Position numbers and translations under genes: made by a program. A stretch of DNA of 64,000 nucleotides from Planoprotostelium fungivorum (lineage: Eukaryota > Evosea > Variosea > Cavosteliida > Cavosteliaceae). The notes beneath the pieces were generated by a model that was not told the DNA's origin, did not search any database, and worked only from the letters and a program-made list of their open reading frames with translations. Of this stretch, positions 24,076 to 39,391 are shown in pieces (within the stretch, counting starts at the first letter, position 1; every line of letters starts with the position of its first letter). Where the stretch lies: contig MDYQ01000439.1 in the NCBI GenBank assembly GCA_003024175.1, forward strand, positions 1 to 64,000, read 5' to 3'.

Positions 24076-26063
24076 TTATCTTTTCTCGTACACCATCACC
24101 TTCTCCCATTCTACATTCAGTCCTTCTTCCTTCTTCCTCGGCTCGTAGATGTATTCTTCGTCTAGAATGTAATCCTTTGATGTGAGGAAGCTCTTCAGCC
24201 TCTCGTGATACCGCGTGAAGGTGATGATCAAGTCGGGTAGTCTTCTGCTCTGTCCTTCCATGACAATGGCATAATCTTCCTTCGTGGGATCGTAAAAGTG
24301 GGAGACGAACGATGCGGGGTCTCTGTCAAATTGTCTCGTCTGGTCCACTTGATTTGGATTGAAGGGAAATTGGGGAGAGCAGTCCAGCATCATCAGTCGA
24401 ACTGTCTCGTCGTGGATGTAACTAAATCTGTTCATTTCGATAGGAAGGACAACTGTCACCTCTGGTGGGGTGTAGAGTGACACGACATAAGGAAGTGTAC
24501 ATCGATCGGTCTTCCCATCCTCTCCCTGTGTGCCTGCACTCTCTGTCAGTCGGCCATCGATGTTTGAATCACCTTGATGTGATGCATCACAGATATGGCG
24601 CCCGATTGATGGAATAGAGAGAAGTAGATGGCCATGAAGAGATTGATCGATGTGGTCACGCCGATGATCGTCTTCGTCTGAATGCTCCATCTCTTCACGT
24701 GAAAGGCACCAAACTGAGTGGATGCGTAGAGTGAGGAGATGATGAAGCAGATCGGCATCAGGGGAAGGAGGAATCTGTCAAGTTGGCAATGGAGACGAGA
24801 TACGTGGCCTCACCGAAATTCTTTGTGAGAAGATTGACTGAGGACGATGACAGAGAAGATGATCATGATGAAGAGCATCAGATTCTTCCGGGTAGAGGGG
24901 ATGATGCCCAAGAGAAAGAAGGGTAGATATCCACCTAAGATGGTGGGTAGGCCTTGTGTGATATACCTGATAGACGAATGATGAGTCAGATGAAAGTGAA
25001 GAGCCACACCAGTGCCAGGGATGAGTCCCATACAGGACACCAGCATCGTTGATCAAGTTGAACGATATGAAATTGTACAAGATGAATGTGAACTTCCCAT
25101 AGCAATACGAATCGATGGCAACCAATATGAATAAGGAAAGTGACCTGAGATGATGAGAAGATAATTATTATACCAGATGTCACCCTACGAGCAGACACTG
25201 ATAGACGAAATGAAGCCTCTGCTTAAGAGTGACGGAGTACAACATCTGATGTACAGCCAAGACTACCCAGAGAATGAGACTGGTGGGTCTGATCAAGACA
25301 GATAGTGCTGCGAGAGATAAGGATAGTGACATGTTGGTGGAGCCAGCAGATGATGAAGTTGATCGCGAGTCGATGTGAGGAAACCAATTCCAGTAGGAGA
25401 GGGCCACTGTGGTCAAGACAGTTTCCAAGGAATTTGAAAACGTTCTGACCATACAATAGAAGACGAACCAATTTGTTAGCCAGAAGAACATCTGATGATG
25501 TCTGTCACGACGACAATGATGCTGTCGTGAAGGTGCTCACCGTCCATTCTGCGACGTTGTGCCCGAATATTCTGAGAGACAATTTGTATACATACACATC
25601 ACAGATGGCTGTGAATGTACCTTGGATCAGTTTAGGCAGCACGATCTATTCAAAGTTGGAATGCAGAATCTTCCGTTCGACTCACAATCAATTGGGTTGA
25701 ATCGAGGCCAGTTGCTCGTAACAGATAATAAGGAATAGAGAAGATCAACGGATGGATATAACTCCTGATCCCTTCTGACCATTCCCAGGTCCTCCAACCG
25801 TACCTGATGATCTTCTTGAGCCCACTCAAGCAGATGTCGGCTCACCCAAACACCATATCATGAGCTACCTCCAAAGATTGCCAATATTCATCAGGATTGA
25901 ATGCCGTTCGAACAATGATGCTATTCAGCCAGCGAAAGATCAGACAGGCCAAAAAGAGCCATTTCATCTTCTCGTACCCTGATGTACTCTCCTGCTTCAG
26001 TAGATCTCTATTTCCTACGAAAACTTCATCCTTGTGCTCCTGTGGTCCTCTCCTGAGCTTCAT
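24076..26063 (-). CDS. PIGB: GPI mannosyltransferase 3 (PIG-B)
   Basis: PIG-B adds the third mannose to the GPI core in the ER membrane, using dolichol-phosphate mannose. The N-terminal exon has the signature FRWLNSIIVRTAFNPDEYWQ followed by LEVAHDMVFG, carrying the loop with the catalytic acidic residue of the GT22 family. Hydrophobic exons with several membrane segments follow between 25.8 and 24.6 kb. The hydrophilic C-terminal part (about 190 residues) contains YNPNQ-like and FYDPTKEDYAIVMEG stretches typical of the GPI mannosyltransferase end. Start at ATG 26063 (MKLRRGPQ). Eight or so exons are divided by short introns. It is head to head with the PH-patatin gene (98 bp) and tail to tail with STRAP (18 bp). 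With PIGT about 8 kb away, two GPI-anchor steps are encoded close together. Confidence 0.88.
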
Positions 26064-26161
26064 GTTGCGCGAGGAAAATGAAAATTGGGATTTATCACCC
26101 TACAACACGCCTTTTGACGAGTGACGCATAATTTCGCGAAAAAGCACGCAACCTTGTCCAG

Positions 26162-28787
26162 ATGGGGAATGAGGTGTCTACCAATACCAGTCGCTCCAAC
26201 ACAGCAGTCAGGAGGCCAACGGGATCAAATGCTGGAAAGTCGAATTGGAACAACTTATCAGGTTTACATCATCGTCACATATCTTCTGAACGACGTCAGA
26301 CGAAGACTTTTTGAATCAAGAGATACAAGGGAGGGAATTACAAGAGACACCGAACAGACATTCTGGCGGCTTGACCGAAACCACAGAAGTCACGGAGTCA
26401 GTGGCACCCACGTTGGAGGTAAAATTTTCACTGTCCCTCTGAATGACACACTACGTACAGATCAGGTCTGAGATCATCATGCATGGCTGGCTGCAGAAGC
26501 AGACCATGATACACCTGTCACGATCGGGAGAAACGAACACCACCCCTCCCACTGGTGCCATACCAAAGTCACCGACCGATAGAACTTCAAGCCGTAAAAA
26601 CATCCCCTCCGTGGTAGCATTGAACGACAGTGAAGAAGGCACAACACCACCCTCTACTAATTCTCTGGGAGGCCCCAGTGCCATGTCTTCGAGAAACATC
26701 TTCACCATGGCTCAGAGCATGGCGTACACGGGGACCAGCATCGTCAAAGCGGTGGCGAGAGGCTATACGAACAACAGTCCGTGGCAGAATCGATTCTTCG
26801 TATTATCTGGAGGCATCCTCTACTATTATTCTTCCAAGGTGAACGTTTCTCTCTTCAGGACTGAGAGGAAGAACAGGTGGAAGAGAAATTGAGCGGCACA
26901 GAAGACATGAAGGCTACGTTCCCCGATAGAACACCGAGCAGATTGCAGGGACTGACCAAAGTGGGGTACATCTTTCAATTGGAATGGGCATCGAAGAACA
27001 CGACGATCCAATTGTCCGCCGCCACCCTACCTGAGGTGGACGATTGGATGCACTTCTTACACAACATGAGTCCTTCTTCGGAGGTGAGCAGCGTGAGAGG
27101 CAAAGAGTGAAAAAAGTAGAAAAATGGAGTCATCTATTACTACCATCAATTATCCAAGAGATGGATGGAGAGGTGGATTCACATCAAGGGAGGAAGCATC
27201 GAGTTGTCCTCTCGATTAGAGAAGGTGAGAGGTAAAGGTGACATTCACCTGACCGTGATGAAAGGGAACGTTTCCTCTGCACACGGCGAGCGTACAGATA
27301 CCAGACAATGTAAATAGCAGCACCGGCTTCACCTTCACCGTATCAGACAGCACGAAGATCTTAAATCTGTCAGCCGAATCGCAAGAAGTGAGAACCAAAT
27401 GGATGGAGGCCATACACAGGGAGATCGATTACCTCTCCAAAGCTTCCATGAACAACCTCACCGATCGTATCAGCATGGAGCTGGCCACGAAGATCAACGC
27501 CATCTTAGACAAACACAAGATCGAAACGGAGATGCTGCAACTCAACGAAGAGGCGAAGAGAGAGGACAAGATGAACCGCGACATTCCCTCTGTCGATGAA
27601 GCTCCTGACGATAAGACCAAGCCCCTATTTGTATTGAGTGAGAGATCCATGTCGTATCGATGATGTGATGATGTGATTGACGAGAGAAGGTATCGATGGA
27701 GGAGGGATGAGGGGAATCATCACGACGATCATTTTGACCCGAATCATCGAGAGATATCCTGATTTCATGGAGAAGATCGATGTAGTGGCTGGCTGTTCGA
27801 ACGGTGGAATGGTAGCCATGGCCATCGCTTTCGGTTATCATCCGAAATTCTGGTGATGTTCCTCTCCTCAATATCTTTCACACTCACACAGCGATGATGA
27901 GCGAGACATATGACGATCCGATGTGTGAGCTGATGTATCGCACAGTCACTACATGTTAGAAGTCACGGGAGAGACAATCTTTAAGACGGGAGTGTTGAGT
28001 CAGCCACTGAACAGCGCCAAGTTCAGAAACACCCACCTCAAACTGCTGTGCGATCTCATTTGGGAGAAACGAAAGATGAGCGCCGCGAAGAAGAGAGTTC
28101 TCATTCCAGCCTTTCTCATGGACAATCGATCCACTGAGCTCAGACGCTGCGAGCCCAAAGTGTTCCACAACTTTGATTCAGAGCACGAGGTGATGATATC
28201 ACCGAAGAGACACGCGTATGACACCGAACAGGAGGAACTGGCTTCGGACGTAGTCATGAGAACGATATCCGCTCCCACCTTCTTCCCAAGTTACCAGGGT
28301 TTCGTAGACGGAGGCATATTCGCTCACGATCCATCGAGTCAGGTCCTCTCCTTCATCCTCAGCCCCAAGAGAATGTCTAGATCACCCAGAGACATCTTCA
28401 TGCTCTCTCTCGGTACTGGAAAGGTGTTCAACTATTACGAATCCAACGGTGACCCTCCACACGATTGGGGCTACGTTCAGTGGCTGCCAAAACTTCCTGC
28501 TTGCATCTGGTGACGTAGATGATTCGATGTATCTCGTCTGATGAGAGGAGGGACGGGATGTTGGGGAAGTCGGAGATGATCTGCAGAGAGATATTGGGGG
28601 ATCAATACTTTCGGTTGGATCCACAGCTGGAGAGGTGAGATGGCTCGCGAGTGGAGCTGACGAGGGCAGGGAGATCTCTATGGATGATCCTCTGGTTGTT
28701 CCTGAGCTGACGATGGTGGCGAACGAGTGCAACCTGGATGCTGTATTCGAGTGGATTTCATCGAATCTATATAAAGGAACAGTTTAG
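26162..28787 (+). CDS. PH-domain patatin-like phospholipase
   Basis: The product is a predicted lipid acyl hydrolase brought to membranes by pleckstrin-homology domains. It opens with MGNEVSTNTSRS, a glycine-2 start that could be N-myristoylated. Two PH-like regions follow: HGWLQKQ...SPWQNRFFVLSGGILYYYSS with FQLEWASK and VDDWMHFL at about 26.48-27.08 kb, and a second ending EVRTKWMEAIHREIDYL at about 27.2-27.43 kb. The patatin domain has the oxyanion loop SIDGGGMRGI (split by an intron at about 27.64 kb), the nucleophile elbow GCSNG, and the catalytic aspartate in VDGGI, so the Ser-Asp dyad is complete. It ends NLYKGTV at 28787. The PH-patatin combination is not one I recall from vertebrates. 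Head to head with PIGB. Confidence 0.82.
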
Positions 28788-29092
28788 TAGAGTGTGATTG
28801 TGCTCATTGTGTATCGGAGGCCGCCGATGTGCATCTCTATATCTTCACTGAGAGCCAGGAGCAAACTTTAAGTGAATGATCGCCGTCACATTTATTGGAT
28901 GATGAGAGAACACAGATATACTGTCATCATTGATAATATCTGATTTAAATCATCTTGTCTCAATGTCATATGACCATCGGTGCTGGGGCATACGGCACAA
29001 CGCGGAGGTACGATGTACATCTTATAGATCTGATGAGAGACAGAACTGTTTGAGCAAGAGTTCAATGACATTGACCGTTCTCTTTATTGAGA
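28788..29092. other. Convergent 3' spacer
   Basis: About 300 bp between the stops of the PH-patatin gene and MCM3. Nothing beyond presumed 3' UTRs was seen. Confidence 0.6.
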
Positions 29093-32046
<2,954 letters not shown>

Positions 32047-32165
32047 GCCTGCGTTGGTCTTCTCCTTCAAATTGGTCGTTTGGCGGGAAATCGTCTACAA
32101 AATGAATAAATCTATTTATTTCACCATAAAATTAATTCCTGGACCTATCAAAAAGAAGAAACAGC

Positions 32166-32903
32166 ATGTTGCCCTCCATTAGAGAACTCAATCTACCTGC
32201 GAATACAAATAGAGAGGCAGTAAGCTCGTCTCCAAGAATCACACAACAAAACAATCCATTCACGACATCGCCACAGCAGTTCCCTCATAACTTCACGCAA
32301 GAACCTCCTCCTCCGCATCCCCGTGAGTCTATTCTCATTCTGTCTGACCTCACACGTTCGAAGAATTCCACCCGGGATCACAACATCGCCCTTCACCGTT
32401 GATTGCCCCTGCCAGCCCACATCTGCGACCGTTCTCCCTGTCTTCTTCTCAAAACTCGTTTCCCGCACCAGCCTCTCCAACATTATTCCCTCCTCCCTCT
32501 GTCGTGCCTCCTCCTTCTCCTCTCGCTGTCAACAACTCTCCCACACCCGACCCAAAGAGGAGAAAGGTCACACCGGAAGGTGTGCATGATCTTATCAACA
32601 ACAATCTTATCATCTTCAGCATCACCGACGACGAAGAAATGGAGTCCTAAAGAGACGGAGACAAAATCTTCACCAAGTCCAAAGATAGAAGGTAAGATCA
32701 ACTCGAGTGATCTAGAGGATAAAGGACACGCAGATCAAGGAAAGAGAGACGACCAAGCTTATCTCGCCAATTTCCTCCTACAGAATCCAGAAGCGACTGC
32801 AGAGCCACAACTACCGGATCAAGATTCACTGAAGAAGCTACTGTCCGTCTATAACAAATTCCACAACGACCCATGCACGAAACTCGTCTCCAACACTCTC
32901 TAA
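32166..32903 (+). CDS. Proline/serine-rich nuclear-type protein, unrecognised
   Basis: Four exons on the plus strand give a protein of about 190 residues starting MLPSIRELNLPANTNRE. The middle is low-complexity Pro/Ser (SPTLFPPPSVVPPPSPLA) and carries a nuclear localisation-type basic cluster, DPKRRKVTPE. A short conserved-looking helix follows near the end (QAYLANFLLQNPE... LKKLLSVYNKF). Introns of about 38-68 nt are placed by phase. The family is unknown to me. Shared promoter space with MCM3 and the NLS suggest a nuclear, perhaps transcription-linked, role, but this is only inference from context. The end is 120 bp from the stop of the next minus-strand gene. Confidence 0.6.
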
Positions 32904-33023
32904 TGCACATAAACAATCATCTACTACGACAACTGTGCAATGAATGCGAGAGATCATCACGTCATGTCAACTACATGATGATGATGCAATGTTTCACCGT
33001 CCTCTGATCATCGACGTCTCAAT

Positions 33024-33631
33024 TTATTCCCGTGTACAGAAGTGTTGGCATAGCATTCACTCGCATAATGACTTGTACGCCCACATCTGTGACGAACGTC
33101 ACGATCATCGAAGCAAGGAATGACCTACCGAAAACACCGTTCTTCATCGCTGTCGTCACTCGATTCATATCTGCTCCACTTCGTCTGCTTCTTTGTTTTC
33201 GATGGACTCGGTCGTTTTGGCTTCTGTTGTGACATCGGCAGATCATCTGGGTCAACCTCATCTCGAGTGAAAGAGTTTGAGAAGCTACCACCAAGAGCGG
33301 TCCCGCTGAAGAAATTTCCTTTCGGACCTGGTGGAGGAAATGGAGATCTGTCCGTGATGAATAGACGTTCAAGAGACACAGATGGATATCACCCTGTTGT
33401 GTTATTGGTGGTGTGGTGATGGGTGGATGTTGCGGGCGATGATGTGTGATTTAGAGGTCCAGATGCGGCAGCCGCGTCGTCCCAGCCAGATAGTATGATC
33501 GAACGGGTTAAAACGCTCAGATTTGCACCCATCATCGAATCGACGAGTTCTCTTCGTTCTACTCCTCCGATGTTCTTTACTTGGTCGAATGAGTATCCAT
33601 GTCTTCGCAGTGCGTCTTTGAACGATTCCAT
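33024..33631 (-). CDS. Hypothetical protein with Ser/Lys-rich C-terminus
   Basis: Three exons joined through introns of about 57-65 nt give roughly 160 residues. It starts at ATG 33631 with MESFKDALRRHGYSFDQVKN, a helical segment of about 45 residues that looks like a folded domain. A low-complexity His/Thr/Ser part follows, then PKGNFFSGTALGGSF, a basic stretch (QQKPKRPSPSKTKKQ) with a following acidic serine cluster (YESSDDSDEE) that looks like a casein-kinase-2 site. The end is HYASECQHFCTRE, with two cysteines and a histidine. No family was recognised. It is head to head with the GIY-YIG gene (92 bp apart), which may share regulation. Confidence 0.5.
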
Positions 33632-33723
33632 CGTGATGGATCGAGATCGCTTCCTCAGAACGGTGCGGTATTCTGGTTGTCACGGAGACACTCATCACGT
33701 CCCCAAACATCACATCACAGGCC

Positions 33724-34269
33724 ATGGGATCAGAGAAACAAGAGTGGATCTATATTATACAGTGCGAGGAGGTAATCCTAGGATCCGATAGCCTGAGACT
33801 TCTTCTGAAATCGAAGGTAGGACAGATGGTATGTTGGTGAGACGACAAATCTCGAACAGCGGTGGAATCAACATAATAGAGGTTGCACTCCTTGGACTAG
33901 GTGCGGAGGGCGACATCTTTTGTACAAGCACTCATGTTAGTGGTCCACTGAGCTGACTGTCATATGCCAGGAGATATCGACCGAAAGAGATACAATGGAG
34001 AATCAAACAGTCCAGACACGACGAGAATAATGTGACGCTGGATCTAATGCATCGATACGGAATAGACAAAGTCAGAGGTGGCTCTTGGACAACAGTGAGT
34101 TAAAAAAGGATGAAAAATTGTCGCTTTCATCTCATCGATACATCAGATGGAGTTGTCTCAGGCTCAACACAATTTCATCTCCAAACAGATTCAATCATCG
34201 ATGAACCTTTGTTACAAATGCCAACTACCTGGTCATTTTGCAAGCTACTGTACATACAGATTAAAATAA
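33724..34269 (+). CDS. GIY-YIG nuclease with zinc knuckle
   Basis: Four exons give a protein of about 140 residues. It starts MGSEKQEWIYIIQCEE and, after an intron of 49 nt, continues RWYVGETTNLEQRWNQHN, which together form the GIY-YIG catalytic core (IYI...YVG, then the catalytic arginine helix). TPWTRCGGRHLL follows. Further on come LMHRYGIDKVRGGSW and a CCHC knuckle CYKCQLPGHFASYC. The order core, VRGG motif, CCHC knuckle is the one I know from GIY-YIG endonucleases of giant viruses and some protists. The gene has host-type introns and sits among housekeeping genes, so it is a resident gene, perhaps of viral origin. The catalytic glutamate expected after the core was not located with certainty. 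Confidence 0.75.
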
Positions 34270-34541
34270 GTGTACTCTCAACCGCTCTTCAGCCTGAGGA
34301 GAACACCTACTTCAGTGAACTCACTTCAGAAGTCGACAGTGACATAAAACGCCAATTCAGTCAATTCTAAAGTCGACTTCTCACCGTTTCAAATAAATAT
34401 CGGCGTGGGTATTGGTCTGTAGGCGGGCGCTACGTCCACTTAGACGAGTATCTTTGCTGAAAATACCACTACTTATGCTGAACCCTTCTTCCTTTGTCTA
34501 TACAGATCTATAGCTCGAGGGCCAAGACACAGACCTTCATC

Positions 34542-36276
34542 ATGGTGTTCGACGAGACTGAAGGAGCAGAAGTGTCCAAGCCAAGGTGGAAGACAGGCGA
34601 ATTCTGGAACAACGCCCTCTCGTGAGCGCGCTTCGTCTGAAAGACGGCAACGGTTGACAAAGACAGTTATTCGACGGTGAAGATCATTAAGATCGCCGAT
34701 TGGAGGTTGGGTCTCCTTCATTACACTTTCTTGTTTGGCATCATCCTCTATGTGTTTCGTGAGATGATCTCTTCTTCATCTCTCCTCTCATTCTTCAACA
34801 GTGTACCAAGTGTGGTATAAGAGAGGTTACATGACATTTGAGGTGAGTCTATCACCTGCATGCTTTAGCTGAATCTGGGCACAGACACCCAGCGGGGCTG
34901 TGAGGGCCACCCTTCAAGCGGTAATCATCGGTCGATCATTACCAGTTCTGATACGTCGTCCAGCCGCCTGCACCTCTCCCTCTAAACCAACTGTCATACT
35001 GCTCGGAAAGCGGCAACTCCTCTTCCCTCCCTTGTGCATACATGAGCGGTCCGACTGCAACGTGAGTCGAATCATCAACATACATGACCTCTGATCCTCT
35101 AAAGTTTCCCCGCCGGTCAAACTTCTCCCTTGTTCATCACTAGTAGAGTCAAGCACTATCACAGGAACCTCACAACTCTTGGCATCACCTGCGATAATGA
35201 CGTGGTGATTATCATTGCATATCCCATCGACATCATCTGATCGCCTCAGGTCCAAACCAACGCCGCTTGTATGATGAACTTGAACGATCCATCTCTCAAT
35301 GTGACGCGTGCATACATCGCCGACCTCGAGCGATACACCGTGAGCACCGTCATCTCCCGTCAATGTCTTTAATGAACATCAGCTGGCGATCGATCACGTG
35401 GCGTATGCGTTGAAGATCGATTTCGTAGGGAAGAGCACAGATATGAAAGGTGTCTGGACGAAGAAAGACGATACAACGTGGTCCGAAGGATCTCTCGAAG
35501 CGGTGATGTAGCCGTCAAAGATGGTTCTAAAGAGGCACAGGGACGTCAGTACGACATCATCACATTGGGTGACTTGCTCATGCTGGCCGGTATAGACTCT
35601 CTCGAAGGTGGGTCTCCTTCTACTGCAAGTCTTCTCATTTAAACAGCACCCTCCGGAGTCTCCGGCTCGAAGAATTCGCTCCGCTACGACGGAGTCCAAC
35701 TGATGGTCATCATCAAGTACGCCAACACCCAATCCGACGCCAAGAGTATCAAATACCAGTGAGAAGACTCACAATAATCTCCTGACCCTTCCAGCTATTC
35801 GGTCGCCGCAATCTCTGGGATAGACACGACAAGATTTGATGCAGACACACCCAGCTCCGCCGTCAACCGCCACGGCATCAGCATCGCCTTCGTACAGTCT
35901 GGTGAGAATTTCATGAGTTCACAGTCGACGAGATTAAAAGTAGAACAGGGGAGGTGGGCGTGTTTAACTTTCCCGCACTGTTGGGTTCGATCGTTTCTGG
36001 ACTCGTCCTGACTGGAGCGGCTACGACCATCGTGGACCTCTTGGCAGGTGAATAGATCACGAAGAGATTCTTCTAATATGGTTTCAGTTTACGTGCTTCC
36101 TCAGAAGAAACATTACGAGTGAGTCAGGCACAATAGGATCATCATCAAGCTCATGGTCGTCGTCATTATTGATCGTATGCAGGAAAGCCAAATTTTCTAC
36201 TGCTACAAAAGACAAAAAGATGAAAGAGTCCCTGGAAGTGGTCGAGCTTGAGACTGAACGTCCGTCCCCTGCTTAA
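34542..36276 (+). CDS. P2X-type ligand-gated ion channel, divergent
   Basis: P2X proteins are ATP-gated trimeric cation channels with two membrane helices and intracellular ends. Here the start MVFDETEGAEVS leads to YSTVKIIKI, which carries the family YxTxK motif. TM1 follows (GLLHYTFLFGIILYV), then YQVWYKRGYMTFE as in the family. A large ectodomain is split over many short exons, with few cysteines. The stretches YDIITLGDLLMLAG and SLRYDGVQLMVIIKYAN resemble the lower-body region of P2X. TM2 is GVFNFPALLGSIVSGLVL plus VYVLPQKKHYEK, matching the family's GKF...IGSG...TM...YF-KK order. Cysteine number is low, as in non-animal P2X. The ATP-binding lysines were not assigned. Function as a purinergic receptor is therefore likely but not shown. 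Confidence 0.65.
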
Positions 36277-36504
36277 ACCAATACAGTCTATTTATTTCTT
36301 GTCTATTTGTGACAGGCTGCCCATTCACCGTCACCATCGTGTATCGTCACATTTGAATGATCATTTGTATCACTCGCATTCATACAGCAGCAGCTCTGGT
36401 CTCTGTCGAAGCAAAAAGAAAGATAATATGAGGAGGCACGTAGATAACATCACATGAAAAGCTCAAGAGAGGAGATTATGTCCATTTATACTGATACATT
36501 CATT

Positions 36505-37070
36505 TTACTTCTGCAGGGCGAACATGTTTCGCACAAACGATTCGTATATGACGACACCCGAACCTGTAGAATCGGCTTGGTTGAGCATGGTATCCACAGC
36601 CTCATCGTCCAACTTCTCTCCCAGAGTGCACAGAACGAATCTCAGCTCGGGTATGCTGATCTGTCCATTGCCTTCCTTGTCGAAGGCTTTGAATGCTTGT
36701 ATCAGATCTGACTCGTCGTGGTTGTCTGACATACGGTTGCCCATCCAGGTCAAGAATCCATTACAATCAATCGTCTCGCCACCTTCAGATGTCAGTTGAG
36801 AAGAAACCCTAATGTGTCGGAAGATAGATAAAGAGGATGCCACACACCTCCACACTCTCTCATCATCTCCACGGTCTCCGCATCCGATTGGATGGTACCC
36901 ATGTGGCGCATAAGAGCTTGCAACTCCTTACCGTTGACCCTTCCATCGTTGTTCTTGTCGAACTCTGCAAAGGCCTCCTTGAATTCGTCTAATTGCTCTT
37001 CATCTAATTTGTTCTGATGGGACATCAGGAACACCAAGATAGGATGAATAGAAGATGAATCACACACCAT
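36505..37070 (-). CDS. Calmodulin-like EF-hand protein
   Basis: The product is a small calcium sensor with four EF-hand positions. After an intron placed directly behind the ATG (54 nt, 37014-37067), it reads NKLDEEQLDEFKEAFAEFDK. EF1 has the loop DKNNDGRVNGKE and EF3 DKEGNGQISIPE, both with acidic ends that can bind calcium. EF2 (around ETIDCNGFLTWM) keeps only its second half, and EF4 has DSTGSGVVIYES, with weak ligands. So two sites are probably active. Length is about 150 residues, as for calmodulin and myosin light chains; it is too divergent to be calmodulin itself. It is head to head with SRP54, 125 bp apart. Confidence 0.85.
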
Positions 37071-37195
37071 GACTGCTGGAGGTTGAGGATGTTCGGTAGG
37101 TGGCGGATATATCACAATGACGGATAGAAAAAAGAGCGGCCTGTTTCATCTACAAATCCAACTTGGCAAAACGAAAGGATCATCACGAAGAAAAG

Positions 37196-38976
<1,781 letters not shown>

Positions 38977-39391
38977 TGATAAACGTGATGATGATGATGA
39001 TCCTGTACCCTCTCGTCTTCTCCACGAGGATGGCTTGCGAACCTTCGTAGGAGCGCAATCAATAAAGAGCGTGAAATTGTTAGGGGTGGTGGTGGTTGAT
39101 GTCACCTATTACTTGAGTGATAGGGCCTCCGAAACTACGAACATTCAGCTCATGGGTGTGGTTATGATAATAGTGACAGAGGACTTACAGAAGTCTGTTC
39201 ATCTCTGCTTTTCTTCCATGGTTACTTCCTCGCTACTACGACTACACGCATAAATCTCCTCGTCTTTTCTCTAATAAGAGCACTTAGGCCCACTTGAAGT
39301 GACATGTTTTCTGTCCTTTCCTTTCGTTTGACACCACGCACGCGTCGCAAGCCTGGGCAACCGCTTTTTATTCTCAAGCGCACGCCCAACC
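38977..39391. other. Intergenic stretch
   Basis: About 415 bp between SRP54 and the secreted protein gene. It begins with a short ATG/GAT repeat (38985-39001); nothing gene-like was seen in the rest. Confidence 0.5.
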
